A DNA stretch of 36,193 nucleotides from the NCBI GenBank assembly GCA_947169395.1, contig CAMVPJ010000006.1, positions 1 to 36,193 of the forward strand. The letters run 5' to 3'. This DNA is from an uncultured Caryophanales bacterium. GTDB taxonomy: Bacteria; Bacillota_I; Bacilli_A; RF39; UBA660. Below the pieces are notes generated by a model. The model was not told the DNA's origin and did not search any database. It saw only the letters and a list, made by a program, of their open reading frames with translations. The number at the start of each line of letters is the position of its first letter. The first letter of the stretch is position 1. Shown here in pieces: positions 1 to 8,822 of this stretch. The translations under genes were made by a program, and so were the position numbers.

Positions 1-232
1 ATGAATCTGGTACATCATTTGGACTTATAACATATTTTTTATAATAATATCTTTTTATTTTATAATACTTATCATGTTCTATTGTTTTTTTTGATATTCT
101 TTCTAGCCTATCAAAGTAAAGAGATACATCCTCATTCTTATTAGCTCCCTTACCGCTTCTTTTTACAATATCACTTTCAAACAGATTCTTATATATTTTA
201 TTTATAAATTCTTCTCCATAATATTTCTTCAT
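1..232 (-). CDS. N-terminal part of an LRR-protein paralogue (cut by window edge)
   Basis: An open frame begins with ATG at 232-230 and runs leftward to the window edge without a stop, giving about 77 residues. These match the first 77 residues of the next gene (255-2225) almost position for position: both start MKKYYGEEFINKIYK and share SGKGANKNEDVSLYFDRLER, with a few substitutions such as Lys for Arg and Pro for Ala. An AAAGGA ribosome binding site lies upstream of the ATG. The gene sits 22 bases downstream of the stop of its paralogue and is read in the same direction, so the two look like a tandem duplication in one transcript. Only the amino-terminal domain is visible; whether it also carries leucine-rich repeats cannot be seen. 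Function unknown. Confidence 0.8.
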   Translation of the reverse strand, partial: MKKYYGEEFINKIYKNLFESDIVKRSGKGANKNEDVSLYFDRLERISKKTIEHDKYYKIKRYYYKKYVISPNDVPDS

Positions 233-254
233 ATGTTTTAAGTCCTTTCTTTAA

Positions 255-2225
255 TTACTTCTTTTTATTATTTTTTTTACACATTTCTTTTAATATATTA
301 ATGTCATTATTTGCTATAGGACAAAATAAATCACAATTTAATGTATCTGGAATAATTAAGCCTTCCGCACTGGTTAAACTTCTTAACCATAGAGTTCCTC
401 CAACACTTTGTGGTAATGTTAAGCCTTCTGCACTGGTTAAACTAGATAAATATAGATGTCTTCCGACACTTTGGGGTAATGTTAAGCCCTCGGCACTGGT
501 TAAACTTTCTAAAACAAGAGAGCCTCCGACACTTTGTGGAAGTATTAATCCTTCCGCACTTGTTAGACTTCCTAAATCTAGAAAACCTTCAATACTTTGT
601 GGAAGTATTAATCCTTCGGCACTTGTTAATCTTATTAAAGTTAGGTTCCCTCCAACACTTTGTGGTAATGTTAAGCCTTCTGCACTGGTTAAACTTCTTA
701 AATCTAGATTTCCTCCGACACTTTGGGGTAATGTTAAGCCTTCGGCACTGGTTAAGCAACTTAAATATAGAGTTCCTCCAACACTTTGTGGTAATGTTAA
801 ACCCTCGGCATTGGTTAAACTTTCTAAATCTAGATCATCTCCGACACTTTGGGGTAATGTTAAACCTTCTGCACTTGTTAAACTAGATAAAAATAGATTT
901 CCTCCAACACTTTGTGGTAATGTTAAGCCCTCAGCACTTGTTAAATAATCCAAATTAAGTTCCCCATAATGATATATTATATTTCCTTTTAATGCTTCTT
1001 CTTCTGTCAATGATATTTGATTTGGATTACAATCAAATATTTTTGAAAAATCTATTTTCTTATCTCTTGTTTCTATTATTTCCTTTATTCTTGGATCTTT
1101 TTTATATCCAAAACCTATTATTTTAGAATCTATTTCATATAAAAAGTGTAAATCTTCTTTTGTTAACTCTAATTTTTGTTGCCATTTTGTATAGATATAT
1201 GTTAACATTTCCATATCTTTTACTTTCTTTTTATATGCTTCTGCATCTGAAAATTCCTTTAATTTTTCTTCTACTACTTTCTCCATATTTAATTCTAGAT
1301 TTTGATTTTCTGCTATTCCACGTATTTCTGCTATAGAATTAGCCTCCAGGCGTATTGCAATCCTTGGATTTGTATATTCTCCTTTTTCATCTTTTGTATA
1401 ATATACATAAAAGTCTCCACCATCTATATGTTTTTTTGCTGTTTCTATTCCCCCTGCTGTACACCATCCAGTTCCTTTTCCATGTATATCATTAAATAAT
1501 ATATTAGGATTACTTCCTTGATTATATTTTTTCCATATTCCATCATCACTATTAAAAGAATTTTTCTTTATACTATCTAATTTTCTTATACAATAAGCAT
1601 ACATTTTTGAAAAGCTTCCACTATTTATCAATTGCTCTAATGATTTATCACCTAATGATTCTTTTTTTAAATACTTCATTAGTAAATCATATACCATAGC
1701 TATTGCTTCTCTATTTATTTCTATGAATGGCTTTATTGTATTTTTTGTTCTTTTTGTGTATTGATTTTTTTCTTTATCAAAGTATCCTATTCTAATCATT
1801 CCTTGAAAACAGAAATATTTAAACCATGTTGGATAGTGTTCTGTATCACTACTTGCAAAATAATCAAGCCATGAATCTAGTGATTCTTCTTGTTCTTTTA
1901 CTATTATTTCTTTTTCTTTACTTTTTGTTTTTTCATCATAATGAACATGACCATATCCTCTATTTAAAGCAATTTGTTCTTGATTTTTAAAATATGAATC
2001 TGGTATATCATTTGCACTTATAACATATTTTTTATAATAATATCTTTTAATTTTATCATACTTATCATGTTCTATTGTTTTTCTTGATATTCTTTCTAGT
2101 CTATCAAAATAAAGAGATACATCTTCATTCTTATTAGCTCCCTTACCACTTCTTTTTACAATATCACTTTCAAATAAACTCTTATATATTTTATTTATAA
2201 ACTCTTCTCCATAGTATTTCTTCAT
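255..2225 (-). CDS. Leucine-rich-repeat protein with WCTA-motif N-terminal domain
   Basis: 656 residues. Residues 1-420 form a charged, apparently soluble domain with no signal peptide or membrane segment. Its most conserved-looking core is GTGWCTAGG (251-259) followed by FYVYYT, PRIAIR and a terminal IRGIAENQNLE stretch. I recall similar Trp-Cys-Thr cores in uncharacterised phage and bacterial proteins but cannot name a family. Residues about 428-637 are ten tandem units of 21 residues with consensus LTSAEGLTLPQSVGG followed by xLxLxx, the last unit degenerate. This is a leucine-rich-repeat solenoid whose LxLxx strands vary only at the exposed positions. The tail ends in Lys/Asn-rich sequence. 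The start is the ATG at 2225, behind an AGAAGGGA site. It follows a broken C39-like gene and precedes a paralogue. Ligand binding by the concave face is inference; function is unknown. Confidence 0.85.
   Translation of the reverse strand: MKKYYGEEFINKIYKSLFESDIVKRSGKGANKNEDVSLYFDRLERISRKTIEHDKYDKIKRYYYKKYVISANDIPDSYFKNQEQIALNRGYGHVHYDEKTKSKEKEIIVKEQEESLDSWLDYFASSDTEHYPTWFKYFCFQGMIRIGYFDKEKNQYTKRTKNTIKPFIEINREAIAMVYDLLMKYLKKESLGDKSLEQLINSGSFSKMYAYCIRKLDSIKKNSFNSDDGIWKKYNQGSNPNILFNDIHGKGTGWCTAGGIETAKKHIDGGDFYVYYTKDEKGEYTNPRIAIRLEANSIAEIRGIAENQNLELNMEKVVEEKLKEFSDAEAYKKKVKDMEMLTYIYTKWQQKLELTKEDLHFLYEIDSKIIGFGYKKDPRIKEIIETRDKKIDFSKIFDCNPNQISLTEEEALKGNIIYHYGELNLDYLTSAEGLTLPQSVGGNLFLSSLTSAEGLTLPQSVGDDLDLESLTNAEGLTLPQSVGGTLYLSCLTSAEGLTLPQSVGGNLDLRSLTSAEGLTLPQSVGGNLTLIRLTSAEGLILPQSIEGFLDLGSLTSAEGLILPQSVGGSLVLESLTSAEGLTLPQSVGRHLYLSSLTSAEGLTLPQSVGGTLWLRSLTSAEGLIIPDTLNCDLFCPIANNDINILKEMCKKNNKKK
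358..945 (-). repeat. 63-bp tandem repeats encoding LRR units
   Basis: Units recur with a fixed 63-base period (for example the plus-strand AAGCC(T/C)TC start at 358, 421 and, nine periods on, at 925). The block covering LTSAEGLTLPQSVGG is nearly invariant, while three or four codons before the next unit differ in every copy. Because the repeats are so regular, the opposite strand is also open over 301-948; that reading frame is a by-product. Confidence 0.9.
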
Positions 2226-2240
2226 ATGTTATAATCCCTT

Positions 2241-2790
2241 CTATAATTTCTTAATTATTAAACACTCTCTATGTTCTATAGGCCCTAGTGAATAATCAGA
2301 TAGAGTCATACTATTGAATCTTTTAATATTTACTTTCCTATTAAAGTTAAATGGACTATCATACACTAATTCCACCATTCTATAATCATCAAAATAAGTT
2401 TCATCTAAATAGTAAGGATCAAATAAATAGATGTAATTAGCATCAATACCAGTAGTAAGACAATAATGGCTTTTACCAAATAGAGTAACATGAATTATCA
2501 TAATAGTATTATCGTCTTTCATATACTCTTTTATTTTTTTAATATTTACTTCTTCTTTATCAAATTTATATAGTTCTAAGTTGTATTTTTTTATCTAATA
2601 TCTTTTTAGCAAAATCACATATTGTTTCTTGACTAACTAGTACATTATTCTCACTTATTGTATGTTTATATATACTTTTTATCAAACTACTATCTAGAGT
2701 TTCTCTATCAAATAGGTAACTAATGGTATTTAAAAGCGTAGTTTTACCACTATCAGTCTCAGTCATTTGAAATCTTAATGGAACTTTCAT
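2241..2790 (-). pseudogene. Frameshifted C39-peptidase-like protein (catalytic Cys replaced by Ser)
   Basis: Two adjacent frames (2566-2790 and 2241-2522) join into one protein of about 183 residues if one base is removed from the seven-T run at 2586-2592 (A7 on the coding strand). The first part begins MKVPLRFQMTETDSGKTTLLN, where papain-like C39-type proteins have a Cys-Gly at the catalytic position; here it is Ser-Gly. The second part carries GKSHYCLTTGID and YIYLFDPYY, matching the catalytic His and the Asp-Pro segment of that fold. The start has an excellent AGGAGG site and a promoter at 2823-2851. C39 peptidases usually process leader peptides of exported peptides, or occur as stand-alone domains. 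With both a frameshift and the Cys-to-Ser change, activity is unlikely; a phase-variable or sequencing-error origin of the frameshift cannot be excluded. Confidence 0.7.
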
Positions 2791-2822
2791 AAATCCTCCT
2801 GTTTCATTAAACTAATGTAAAT

Positions 2823-2851
2823 ATTATAATCTATTATGTTTAAGAATACAA
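2823..2851 (-). promoter_or_regulatory. Promoter of the C39-like/LRR gene cluster
   Basis: On the minus strand TTGTAT (2846-2851) and TATAAT (2823-2828) are separated by 17 bases. It lies 33 bases upstream of the C39-like start and is the only convincing promoter for the three leftward genes at 1-2790. Confidence 0.6.
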
Positions 2852-2861
2852 TAATATATTC

Positions 2862-2882
2862 AAAAAGAAGACTTAAGCCTTC
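2862..2882 (-). terminator. Intrinsic terminator after the prepilin gene
   Basis: Minus-strand stem GAAGGC / GTCTTC (one G-T pair) with a TTAA loop at 2867-2882, followed by five T. It overlaps the stop of the prepilin gene and separates it from the C39/LRR cluster. Confidence 0.6.
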
Positions 2883-3781
2883 TATTCAGTAATCTCTATA
2901 ACTCTATTTTTAGTTGTTTTATTTCCATATGCATCACTTGCTTCATATTTAACAACATAATTTCCTTTTGTTTTATTACTTAAAGCAGTATAAAACTCAT
3001 TCTCACCTTCAGTAATCTTTAAATTACATATATTACTATTATCATTACATTCTACATTATTGTATAAATCAAATGTAGATACGCTAATACTTACGGTATC
3101 TTCAGTAGGAAATACAATCTCAGGTAAGCTAGTATCTGATACATTAAATACTCTAGTAAACTTCTTATTACCATCTAATTTAGTATAATATGTATAATAT
3201 ATTCCTACTTTAGAAGAATCTACTTTCTCTACATTAATACCATTACTTACATATTGAATACTATATTCTTTTAAAGTAATATCATTATTATCTTTATCTT
3301 TATAAACAATACTATCAACATCAGTATCACTAAGATTTAACTCAACTACAGTATATTCATCTTTAATATCTTTAATCTCAGTACCACTACTTGTATCTAC
3401 TACAATGGAATAATCACCATTATATTTACCATATTTTAATTTAGGATTATCTTTATTACTTTTAACATAGTTAATATTTATAACCATATCAGACGGAAAT
3501 AAATTATCAGTTTTAGGATTTTTCAAATCTGTACTAATATATCCACCAGATTGTAACATTCCTAAAGTTATACTAATACTTTCTCCTTCTTCTGGTAGTA
3601 AATCAGAATTTTCAATCATCCAGTCACTAGATGCAACAAGTATTTTATTAATTAAACTATTATATACACTTTCTTTACTATCTTCAGTATTCTTAGTAAC
3701 TACAGGAAGAATTACTAACACAAGTATACTAATAATAACTATTACTGCAAGCAGCTCTATTAAAGTAAAACCTTTCTTCAT
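2882..3781 (-). CDS. Type IV prepilin-like protein with Ig-like C-terminus
   Basis: 299 residues. The N-terminus MKKGFTLIELLAVIVIIS is a textbook class III/type IV prepilin signal: short basic leader, Gly before the cleavage site, Phe at +1, Glu at +5, then a hydrophobic helix. Prepilin peptidase would cut after Gly4 and methylate Phe. The mature part is polar, Asp/Ser/Thr-rich and lacks the small globular pilin core. Its last ~80 residues (VFNVSDTSLPEIVFP to YEASDAYGNKTTKNRV) look like a bacterial Ig/HYR-type fold. Start ATG at 3781 with AGAAGGAA site. No pilus assembly ATPase, platform protein or peptidase is in the window, so assembly genes must lie elsewhere. It lies downstream of the kinase-like gene (47-base gap) and may share its transcript. 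Confidence 0.8.
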   Translation of the reverse strand: MKKGFTLIELLAVIVIISILVLVILPVVTKNTEDSKESVYNSLINKILVASSDWMIENSDLLPEEGESISITLGMLQSGGYISTDLKNPKTDNLFPSDMVININYVKSNKDNPKLKYGKYNGDYSIVVDTSSGTEIKDIKDEYTVVELNLSDTDVDSIVYKDKDNNDITLKEYSIQYVSNGINVEKVDSSKVGIYYTYYTKLDGNKKFTRVFNVSDTSLPEIVFPTEDTVSISVSTFDLYNNVECNDNSNICNLKITEGENEFYTALSNKTKGNYVVKYEASDAYGNKTTKNRVIEITE

Positions 3782-3828
3782 CTTATTCCTTCTTTCTAAA
3801 TCTTATAAAATAATTATACAACAAATAT

Positions 3829-5169
3829 CTATTTCATTCTATGGCTAGGACCTTGTTCATTATAATAATTTAAATGTACACTATCTCTATGGTCAGACGA
3901 TTTATAAGTTTTTTCGTGCTGATATCTTTCTTCAAATTTACAATATAATGAATTAGATACGTACTCAAAATTAGGATCTCCTTCTTTATATATAAAATCT
4001 GCATCTAGAATAACTAAACTTCCAGCGGGTAATACAATATCTTTTACAGAAGGTTCAAATCCCAACGTTTCATCACTAGGATTAATATCTTCTACCCAAT
4101 GAATCTTATTATCTCTTATTAATCGTCCAGTGTTTCTTGACGCAACATCTCCCCAAATTAATCCTAAATTTCTAATATTTCTATATAAATTATATAACTC
4201 CTCGTCATCAATTTCACCAGTTTTTACTCTTTCTGTTACTTCAATAAACACTTTAAAGCCATCAACTATAAATTCACGTCTAAGAAGAGGTGCAACTATA
4301 TAAGGATTATTAGGAAACATTTTTGTTTGTCGATCCTTTTTACTTATTTTAATTACTTTATTTTTTACAGCAAATACAGTTGAAAAAGCTCCACTATTTA
4401 AATACTCGATTTCTGAAAAATTTGCATTTTCACTACGACATATATCTTCAAACAATAACGAAATTAAAGTGTGATATTCCTTACAATCTTGAGAGTCAGG
4501 TTGTGTGATAGCTACAATCGAGTCTATTGTACACTCAAGATTATTATCTAAATAATCAATAATTTTAGGCATAACTTTTTTATCTTCTTTAAGCTCATCC
4601 TTTAAAAAGAATACATTAGAATATTTTAAATAATGAATTATGTGCTCTTTAACCAAACTCAAACTTTCATTCGACATTTTATCTAAAGAAATATATATTG
4701 GTTTATTATTTTCATAAAGTAATTTAATATATTTTTCCTTTTGTTCATGATTCATAGCATCATAAATAGAGTTAGAATTCATACTTCCAACATCTAGCTT
4801 ACTTAACTTATTAATCATTTTATCTGAAAAAAATAAATCAGAATACTTGGTTGCTAAAGGCTGAAACACATCCCAAATATGCTCAGAAAACCTAAATTTA
4901 TCAATGTTATCTGCTAAAGCATCAAAAAATTTATGATTATCTATTAAAGAAGAATAAAACACCCAATTATTATTATTAAATGAAGTATATTTTAGTAAAA
5001 TTTCCATATGCTCAATTAGTATTTGCGCGTTTTTCTTTTTAAATGGAGATTTGACTAATTTTTTTTCTAAAAAATTTGCAAGTTCATTATAATATGAATC
5101 AAAGTAACCAGCTTCTTCATAGATTTCATAATTATTTATAATTCTATTTAATTGATCAACAATTTTCAT
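3829..5169 (-). CDS. Protein-kinase-fold protein
   Basis: 446 residues. Residues 1-250 are helical, without recognised motifs. From about 255 a protein-kinase-like fold appears: a glycine-loop-like LNSGAFSTVFAV, an invariant-Lys-like VIKISK, a catalytic-loop equivalent LIWGDVASRNTG (Asp and Asn in place) and a metal-binding DFG equivalent in VILDADFIY. This arrangement suggests a functional ATP-dependent kinase rather than a pseudokinase. The spacing is compact, as in small-molecule or atypical kinases, so the substrate could be protein or not. No membrane segment is seen. The start (ATG 5169) overlaps the end of the upstream membrane-protein gene by 14 bases, implying translational coupling and a shared role. 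The family is not one I can name. Confidence 0.7.
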   Translation of the reverse strand: MKIVDQLNRIINNYEIYEEAGYFDSYYNELANFLEKKLVKSPFKKKNAQILIEHMEILLKYTSFNNNNWVFYSSLIDNHKFFDALADNIDKFRFSEHIWDVFQPLATKYSDLFFSDKMINKLSKLDVGSMNSNSIYDAMNHEQKEKYIKLLYENNKPIYISLDKMSNESLSLVKEHIIHYLKYSNVFFLKDELKEDKKVMPKIIDYLDNNLECTIDSIVAITQPDSQDCKEYHTLISLLFEDICRSENANFSEIEYLNSGAFSTVFAVKNKVIKISKKDRQTKMFPNNPYIVAPLLRREFIVDGFKVFIEVTERVKTGEIDDEELYNLYRNIRNLGLIWGDVASRNTGRLIRDNKIHWVEDINPSDETLGFEPSVKDIVLPAGSLVILDADFIYKEGDPNFEYVSNSLYCKFEERYQHEKTYKSSDHRDSVHLNYYNEQGPSHRMK

Positions 5170-6136
5170 TTTTTCCTTTCTTGTTTTTTATTATATATAG
5201 TACTACTACTCCAACACAACCACATACAAATCCTACTATCATTATAACTATTGATTGCCTTAAGTAAGTGTTTTCTACTTTTACTTTAGTACTAGTCATA
5301 TTTTTAAGCTTAGTATTATCTACTTCATTACTATTATTTGATTTATCAGTCATATTATTTTCTTTTTCTTTAACATTTTCTTCTATAACTGATTCATTTT
5401 TGTCGCCTAAAGCAGTTTTAGAAATAGTTATAACCGGACGAACTGCATTAGCATCACTGCCTGTAGGAACCTTTCCAACAAAATAATTATAAAGAGTTCC
5501 ATAATTAGTAACACGCCAAACATTAGTCTTAGAGTTTTCATAAAGACTCATTGTCCAATAGCAATAATCTTTATTATATAACCAATTTGTTTTTTCACCG
5601 ATTCTTTCTAGTATAGTATTACAATTATCACCACATGGCCTATATTCTTCAAATTCTACAATGCTCTTTATTTCTTCAATTGTTATAAGTCTAGCTTCCT
5701 TAAGTCCATCTTGAAAATTATCATTTGCCCAAGCATCCACTACATACTTAATATCGCTTGATGCATAATCATTTTTACAATTTTCAAATTGCGCATTAAA
5801 TGGATCAATCATTCCACAAGTTTCGCTTGAATAATATTGGATTATGCCATAACCGTGAATATCATAAGCTTTTTGATAATTAGGATTATCAGGGGTAAAT
5901 CCAGCATAATTATTTATATGCCCTTTTCCGTACTTATTTACTTCATCAACACTTAGTGGTTCTTTCTTTAACAAAGATACACTATCTTCATTACTACCAC
6001 TATCCTTTATTACATAAAAGTCCATTTCATTAATAGGTACTATATCTCCTATTTTATACTCACTCCAAGCTAATACTTTATAATTAAGAAATAATAAACT
6101 AAACAAAAAAACAAATAAATATAATATTTTCTTCAT
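5156..6136 (-). CDS. Secreted/membrane-anchored protein sharing a prepilin ectodomain
   Basis: 326 residues. An N-terminal signal peptide (1-23, hydrophobic FVFLFSLLFLN, cut near VLAWS) is followed by an ectodomain, a Ser/Asn/Lys-rich linker (~245-290), one transmembrane helix (~294-316) and a short basic tail ending in Cys. The ectodomain aligns with the C-terminal part of the prepilin at 10880-11812: both have YKIGD/YHVGD, FYVI-D/YYVIED, LLK-E-PL, the VVDAW segment, ARLIT, W-YNYGTL or VGNYGTL, and a final VRPV. It contains several Cys that may form disulfides. It resembles DUF6273-like domains of Firmicutes, a comparison made from memory. Start ATG 6136 with an AAGGTAG site. It overlaps the kinase gene downstream, so it may be a receptor or surface partner. 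Confidence 0.75.
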   Translation of the reverse strand: MKKILYLFVFLFSLLFLNYKVLAWSEYKIGDIVPINEMDFYVIKDSGSNEDSVSLLKKEPLSVDEVNKYGKGHINNYAGFTPDNPNYQKAYDIHGYGIIQYYSSETCGMIDPFNAQFENCKNDYASSDIKYVVDAWANDNFQDGLKEARLITIEEIKSIVEFEEYRPCGDNCNTILERIGEKTNWLYNKDYCYWTMSLYENSKTNVWRVTNYGTLYNYFVGKVPTGSDANAVRPVITISKTALGDKNESVIEENVKEKENNMTDKSNNSNEVDNTKLKNMTSTKVKVENTYLRQSIVIMIVGFVCGCVGVVVLYIIKNKKGKNENC

Positions 6137-6181
6137 AATATCATCTACCTTATATACATAATATCATATTTTATTTGTTTT

Positions 6182-8710
6182 TTAAAGTTTTTCTTTTAAT
6201 TTATATAATATATTTAACGCTTCGATTGGAGTCATATTAGCTAAATCTAATTTTTTTATCTCTTCTTCAACTTGACTAGGTTCACTCTCAAACACTAATG
6301 ATTCTTGAACTATTTCTTTTTTATCTTTCTTATTAGTATTAGTTTCATAGTGTTTAAGTATTTCATCTGCTCTTTTAATTAGTTTATTTGGTAATTCTGC
6401 AAGTCTAGCTACATGTATACCATAACTCTTATCAACACTACCATCTTTAATTTTATGTAAAAAAGTAATCTTACCATCTTCTTCATAGGCACTAACATGA
6501 ACATTCTTTAAATATTTTAATTTCTTATCTAGTGTAGTTAATTCGTGATAATGAGTTGAAAATAACATCTTACAATTTATATTATCATGAATATACTCAA
6601 TGATTGCTTGAGCAAGAGCAATACCATCATAAGTAGCAGTACCACGTCCTAATTCATCAAATAATACTAAAGAATTACTAGTTGCATTTTGAATAGCATT
6701 ATTTGCTTCATTCATCTCTACCATAAATGTAGATTTACCTGATACTAAATCGTCAGAAGCTCCTATTCTAGTATATATAGAATCAAATACCATCATTGTA
6801 GCTTCACTAGCAGGAACAAAACATCCTATCTGAGCCATAATTACTGTGATTGCAAGTTCTCTCATATATGTTGATTTACCTGCCATATTAGGTCCTGTAA
6901 TAAGTAATATGTTAGTATCTTCATTCATTATTATATCATTAGGTACGTACTCAGTATCTAATACTTTCTCAACTACAGAGTGTCTATTATCTTTAATATT
7001 AATAACATGTTTATCAGTAAGTGTTGGTCTTATATAGTTATTCTCCTGTGAAACAAAAGCAAATGATAATAATACATCAATCTCACTAATAGTTTTAGCA
7101 ACCTCTTGTAGTTTTGGAATATACTTCTTAATCTCATTTTTAATATTGCAGAATAATTCATATTCTAGTTCAATAATCTTCTCTTCAGCATTTAGAATAA
7201 TTGCTTCTTTTTCTTTAAGTACAGGGGAAATATATCTTTCACAGTTACTTAATGTTTGTTTTCTTTCATAACCATACTCATCTTTTACTAAATCTTTCAT
7301 ACCTTTAGATACTTCAATATAATATCCAAATACACGGTTATAGCCTACTTTTAAAGTTTTAATACCAGTTTTTTCTCTTTCTTCTGCTTCAAATCTAGCT
7401 ATAAAATCTTTTCCGTTAGTTCGAAGAGACTTAAGTTCATCAAGTTCACTATTATATCCTTCTTTAATTAAATATCCTTCATGTACTCCAACTGGAGGAT
7501 TTTCATAAATAGAAGCATCTATTAACTTATAAAGATTAGATAGTGTATCAATAGTTTTAAAACCTATTGCATCTAATATATTTTTAATATCTGGTAAAAC
7601 ACTAAGTGATGTTTTTAATTGTAATAAGTCTCTACCATTTGCATTATTAAATGCTATTCTACCACTTAATCTTTCTAAATCATATACATTATATAGTAAT
7701 CCTTTTAAATCTTCTGCAAGAATAAACTCACTCTCTAACTTTTCTACAATATCATATCTTTTATTAATCTCAGTAATATCTATTAAAGGATTTTCAATAT
7801 AAGTTTTTAAAAGTCTACTACCCATTGCTGTTTTAGTTTTATCAAGTAACCAAAGTAATGAATATTGTCTTTGTTTTAACCTTAAAGTCTCTGTTAATTC
7901 TAGATTTCTTTTAGTATGAATATCCATCTTTAAGTATTTATTATTTTCTTTAATTATTGCTTTTTGTAAGTGAGATAAATTCATCATCTTACTCTTAGTA
8001 ACATAAGTAAGTAAATGTTTAATAGTATTAATATATCTATAATCAGTAATACTTTCATATATATATTTATAATCATCATTATCTAATAAATCATTACTAA
8101 AAGTTACAGATATTTTAAACTGATTCTTTAATGTACCAATAACATTTTTATCAAATGTATCACTAACTACTACTTCTTTTAATCCAAGGGATACTATCTC
8201 ACTAACTAGATTAACACTATTATGATTAATACTTTCAACATTTATAACACCAGTAGTAATATCTGTATAACAAACAGTATAAATATCATTAAAATCCATA
8301 ATATTTCCAATATAGTTAAATTCAGATTCATCTAACGATTCAGAATCTATTACAGTACCTTTACTAATAATTTGAGTAAGACCTCTCTCTACTATACCTG
8401 TTGCTTCTTTTGGATCTTCAAGTTGTTCACAAATTCCAACACGATATCCTTTTTCAACTAATTTTTCTATATATACGTTAACAGCATGATGAGGTACTCC
8501 ACACATTGGAACTCTCTCTTCAAGTCCTGCTGATCTACCTGTTAAAGTTAACTCAAGTTCGCGAGATAACAGATTAGCATCTTCAAAGAAAGCTTCATAA
8601 AAGTCTCCTAAACGAAATAATATAATTACTCCAGGATTTTCATCTTTAATAGATAAATATTGTCTCATCATTGGCGTAATTTTTGTTCTATCTACATTTT
8701 TTGAATTCAT
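6182..8710 (-). CDS. mutS: DNA mismatch repair protein MutS
   Basis: 842 residues, normal for bacterial MutS. It binds mismatched DNA and starts methyl-independent mismatch repair. The mismatch-recognition Phe-x-Glu is in LGDFYEAFFEDA (~32-43), the connector and lever/clamp domains follow, and the ABC-type ATPase holds Walker A GPNMAGKSTYMR (~605), signature-like SGKSTF, Walker B LVLFDELGRGT and the His-loop STHYHEL. The C-terminus has the helix-turn-helix dimerisation region plus a short Glu/Lys linker. Start ATG 8710 with a GGTGG site and a promoter at 8747-8776. mutL is not adjacent. The leftward neighbour (5156-6136) starts 45 bases after the stop. Confidence 0.97.
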   Translation of the reverse strand: MNSKNVDRTKITPMMRQYLSIKDENPGVIILFRLGDFYEAFFEDANLLSRELELTLTGRSAGLEERVPMCGVPHHAVNVYIEKLVEKGYRVGICEQLEDPKEATGIVERGLTQIISKGTVIDSESLDESEFNYIGNIMDFNDIYTVCYTDITTGVINVESINHNSVNLVSEIVSLGLKEVVVSDTFDKNVIGTLKNQFKISVTFSNDLLDNDDYKYIYESITDYRYINTIKHLLTYVTKSKMMNLSHLQKAIIKENNKYLKMDIHTKRNLELTETLRLKQRQYSLLWLLDKTKTAMGSRLLKTYIENPLIDITEINKRYDIVEKLESEFILAEDLKGLLYNVYDLERLSGRIAFNNANGRDLLQLKTSLSVLPDIKNILDAIGFKTIDTLSNLYKLIDASIYENPPVGVHEGYLIKEGYNSELDELKSLRTNGKDFIARFEAEEREKTGIKTLKVGYNRVFGYYIEVSKGMKDLVKDEYGYERKQTLSNCERYISPVLKEKEAIILNAEEKIIELEYELFCNIKNEIKKYIPKLQEVAKTISEIDVLLSFAFVSQENNYIRPTLTDKHVINIKDNRHSVVEKVLDTEYVPNDIIMNEDTNILLITGPNMAGKSTYMRELAITVIMAQIGCFVPASEATMMVFDSIYTRIGASDDLVSGKSTFMVEMNEANNAIQNATSNSLVLFDELGRGTATYDGIALAQAIIEYIHDNINCKMLFSTHYHELTTLDKKLKYLKNVHVSAYEEDGKITFLHKIKDGSVDKSYGIHVARLAELPNKLIKRADEILKHYETNTNKKDKKEIVQESLVFESEPSQVEEEIKKLDLANMTPIEALNILYKLKEKL

Positions 8711-8746
8711 TATAAACCACCCTAACTACATACAAATCTATAAGTA

Positions 8747-8776
8747 ATTATATCATTTAAAAAAGAAAAAAAGCAA
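8747..8776 (-). promoter_or_regulatory. mutS promoter
   Basis: Minus strand TTGCTT (8771-8776), 18-base spacer, TATAAT (8747-8752) with an upstream TG forming an extended -10. Located 37 bases before the mutS start. Confidence 0.6.
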
Positions 8777-8805
8777 GCATAACATCAACTATTAGCTTTT
8801 CTTTT
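8761..8805 (-). terminator. Possible terminator after the activase gene
   Basis: Minus-strand AAAAGC and GCTTTT arms about 20 bases apart run into a long T-rich tract. The stem is short and the T tract overlaps the mutS -35 region, so this is a weak call. Confidence 0.35.
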
Positions 8806-8822
8806 AGACTATAATCCAACAC

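Noticed and set aside
301..948. Long plus-strand open frame opposite the LRR repeats
   Set aside because: It arises from the 63-bp repeats of the minus-strand LRR gene, whose sequence has no stop in the opposite frame; it has no ribosome binding site and encodes only a Lys/Pro-rich repeat.
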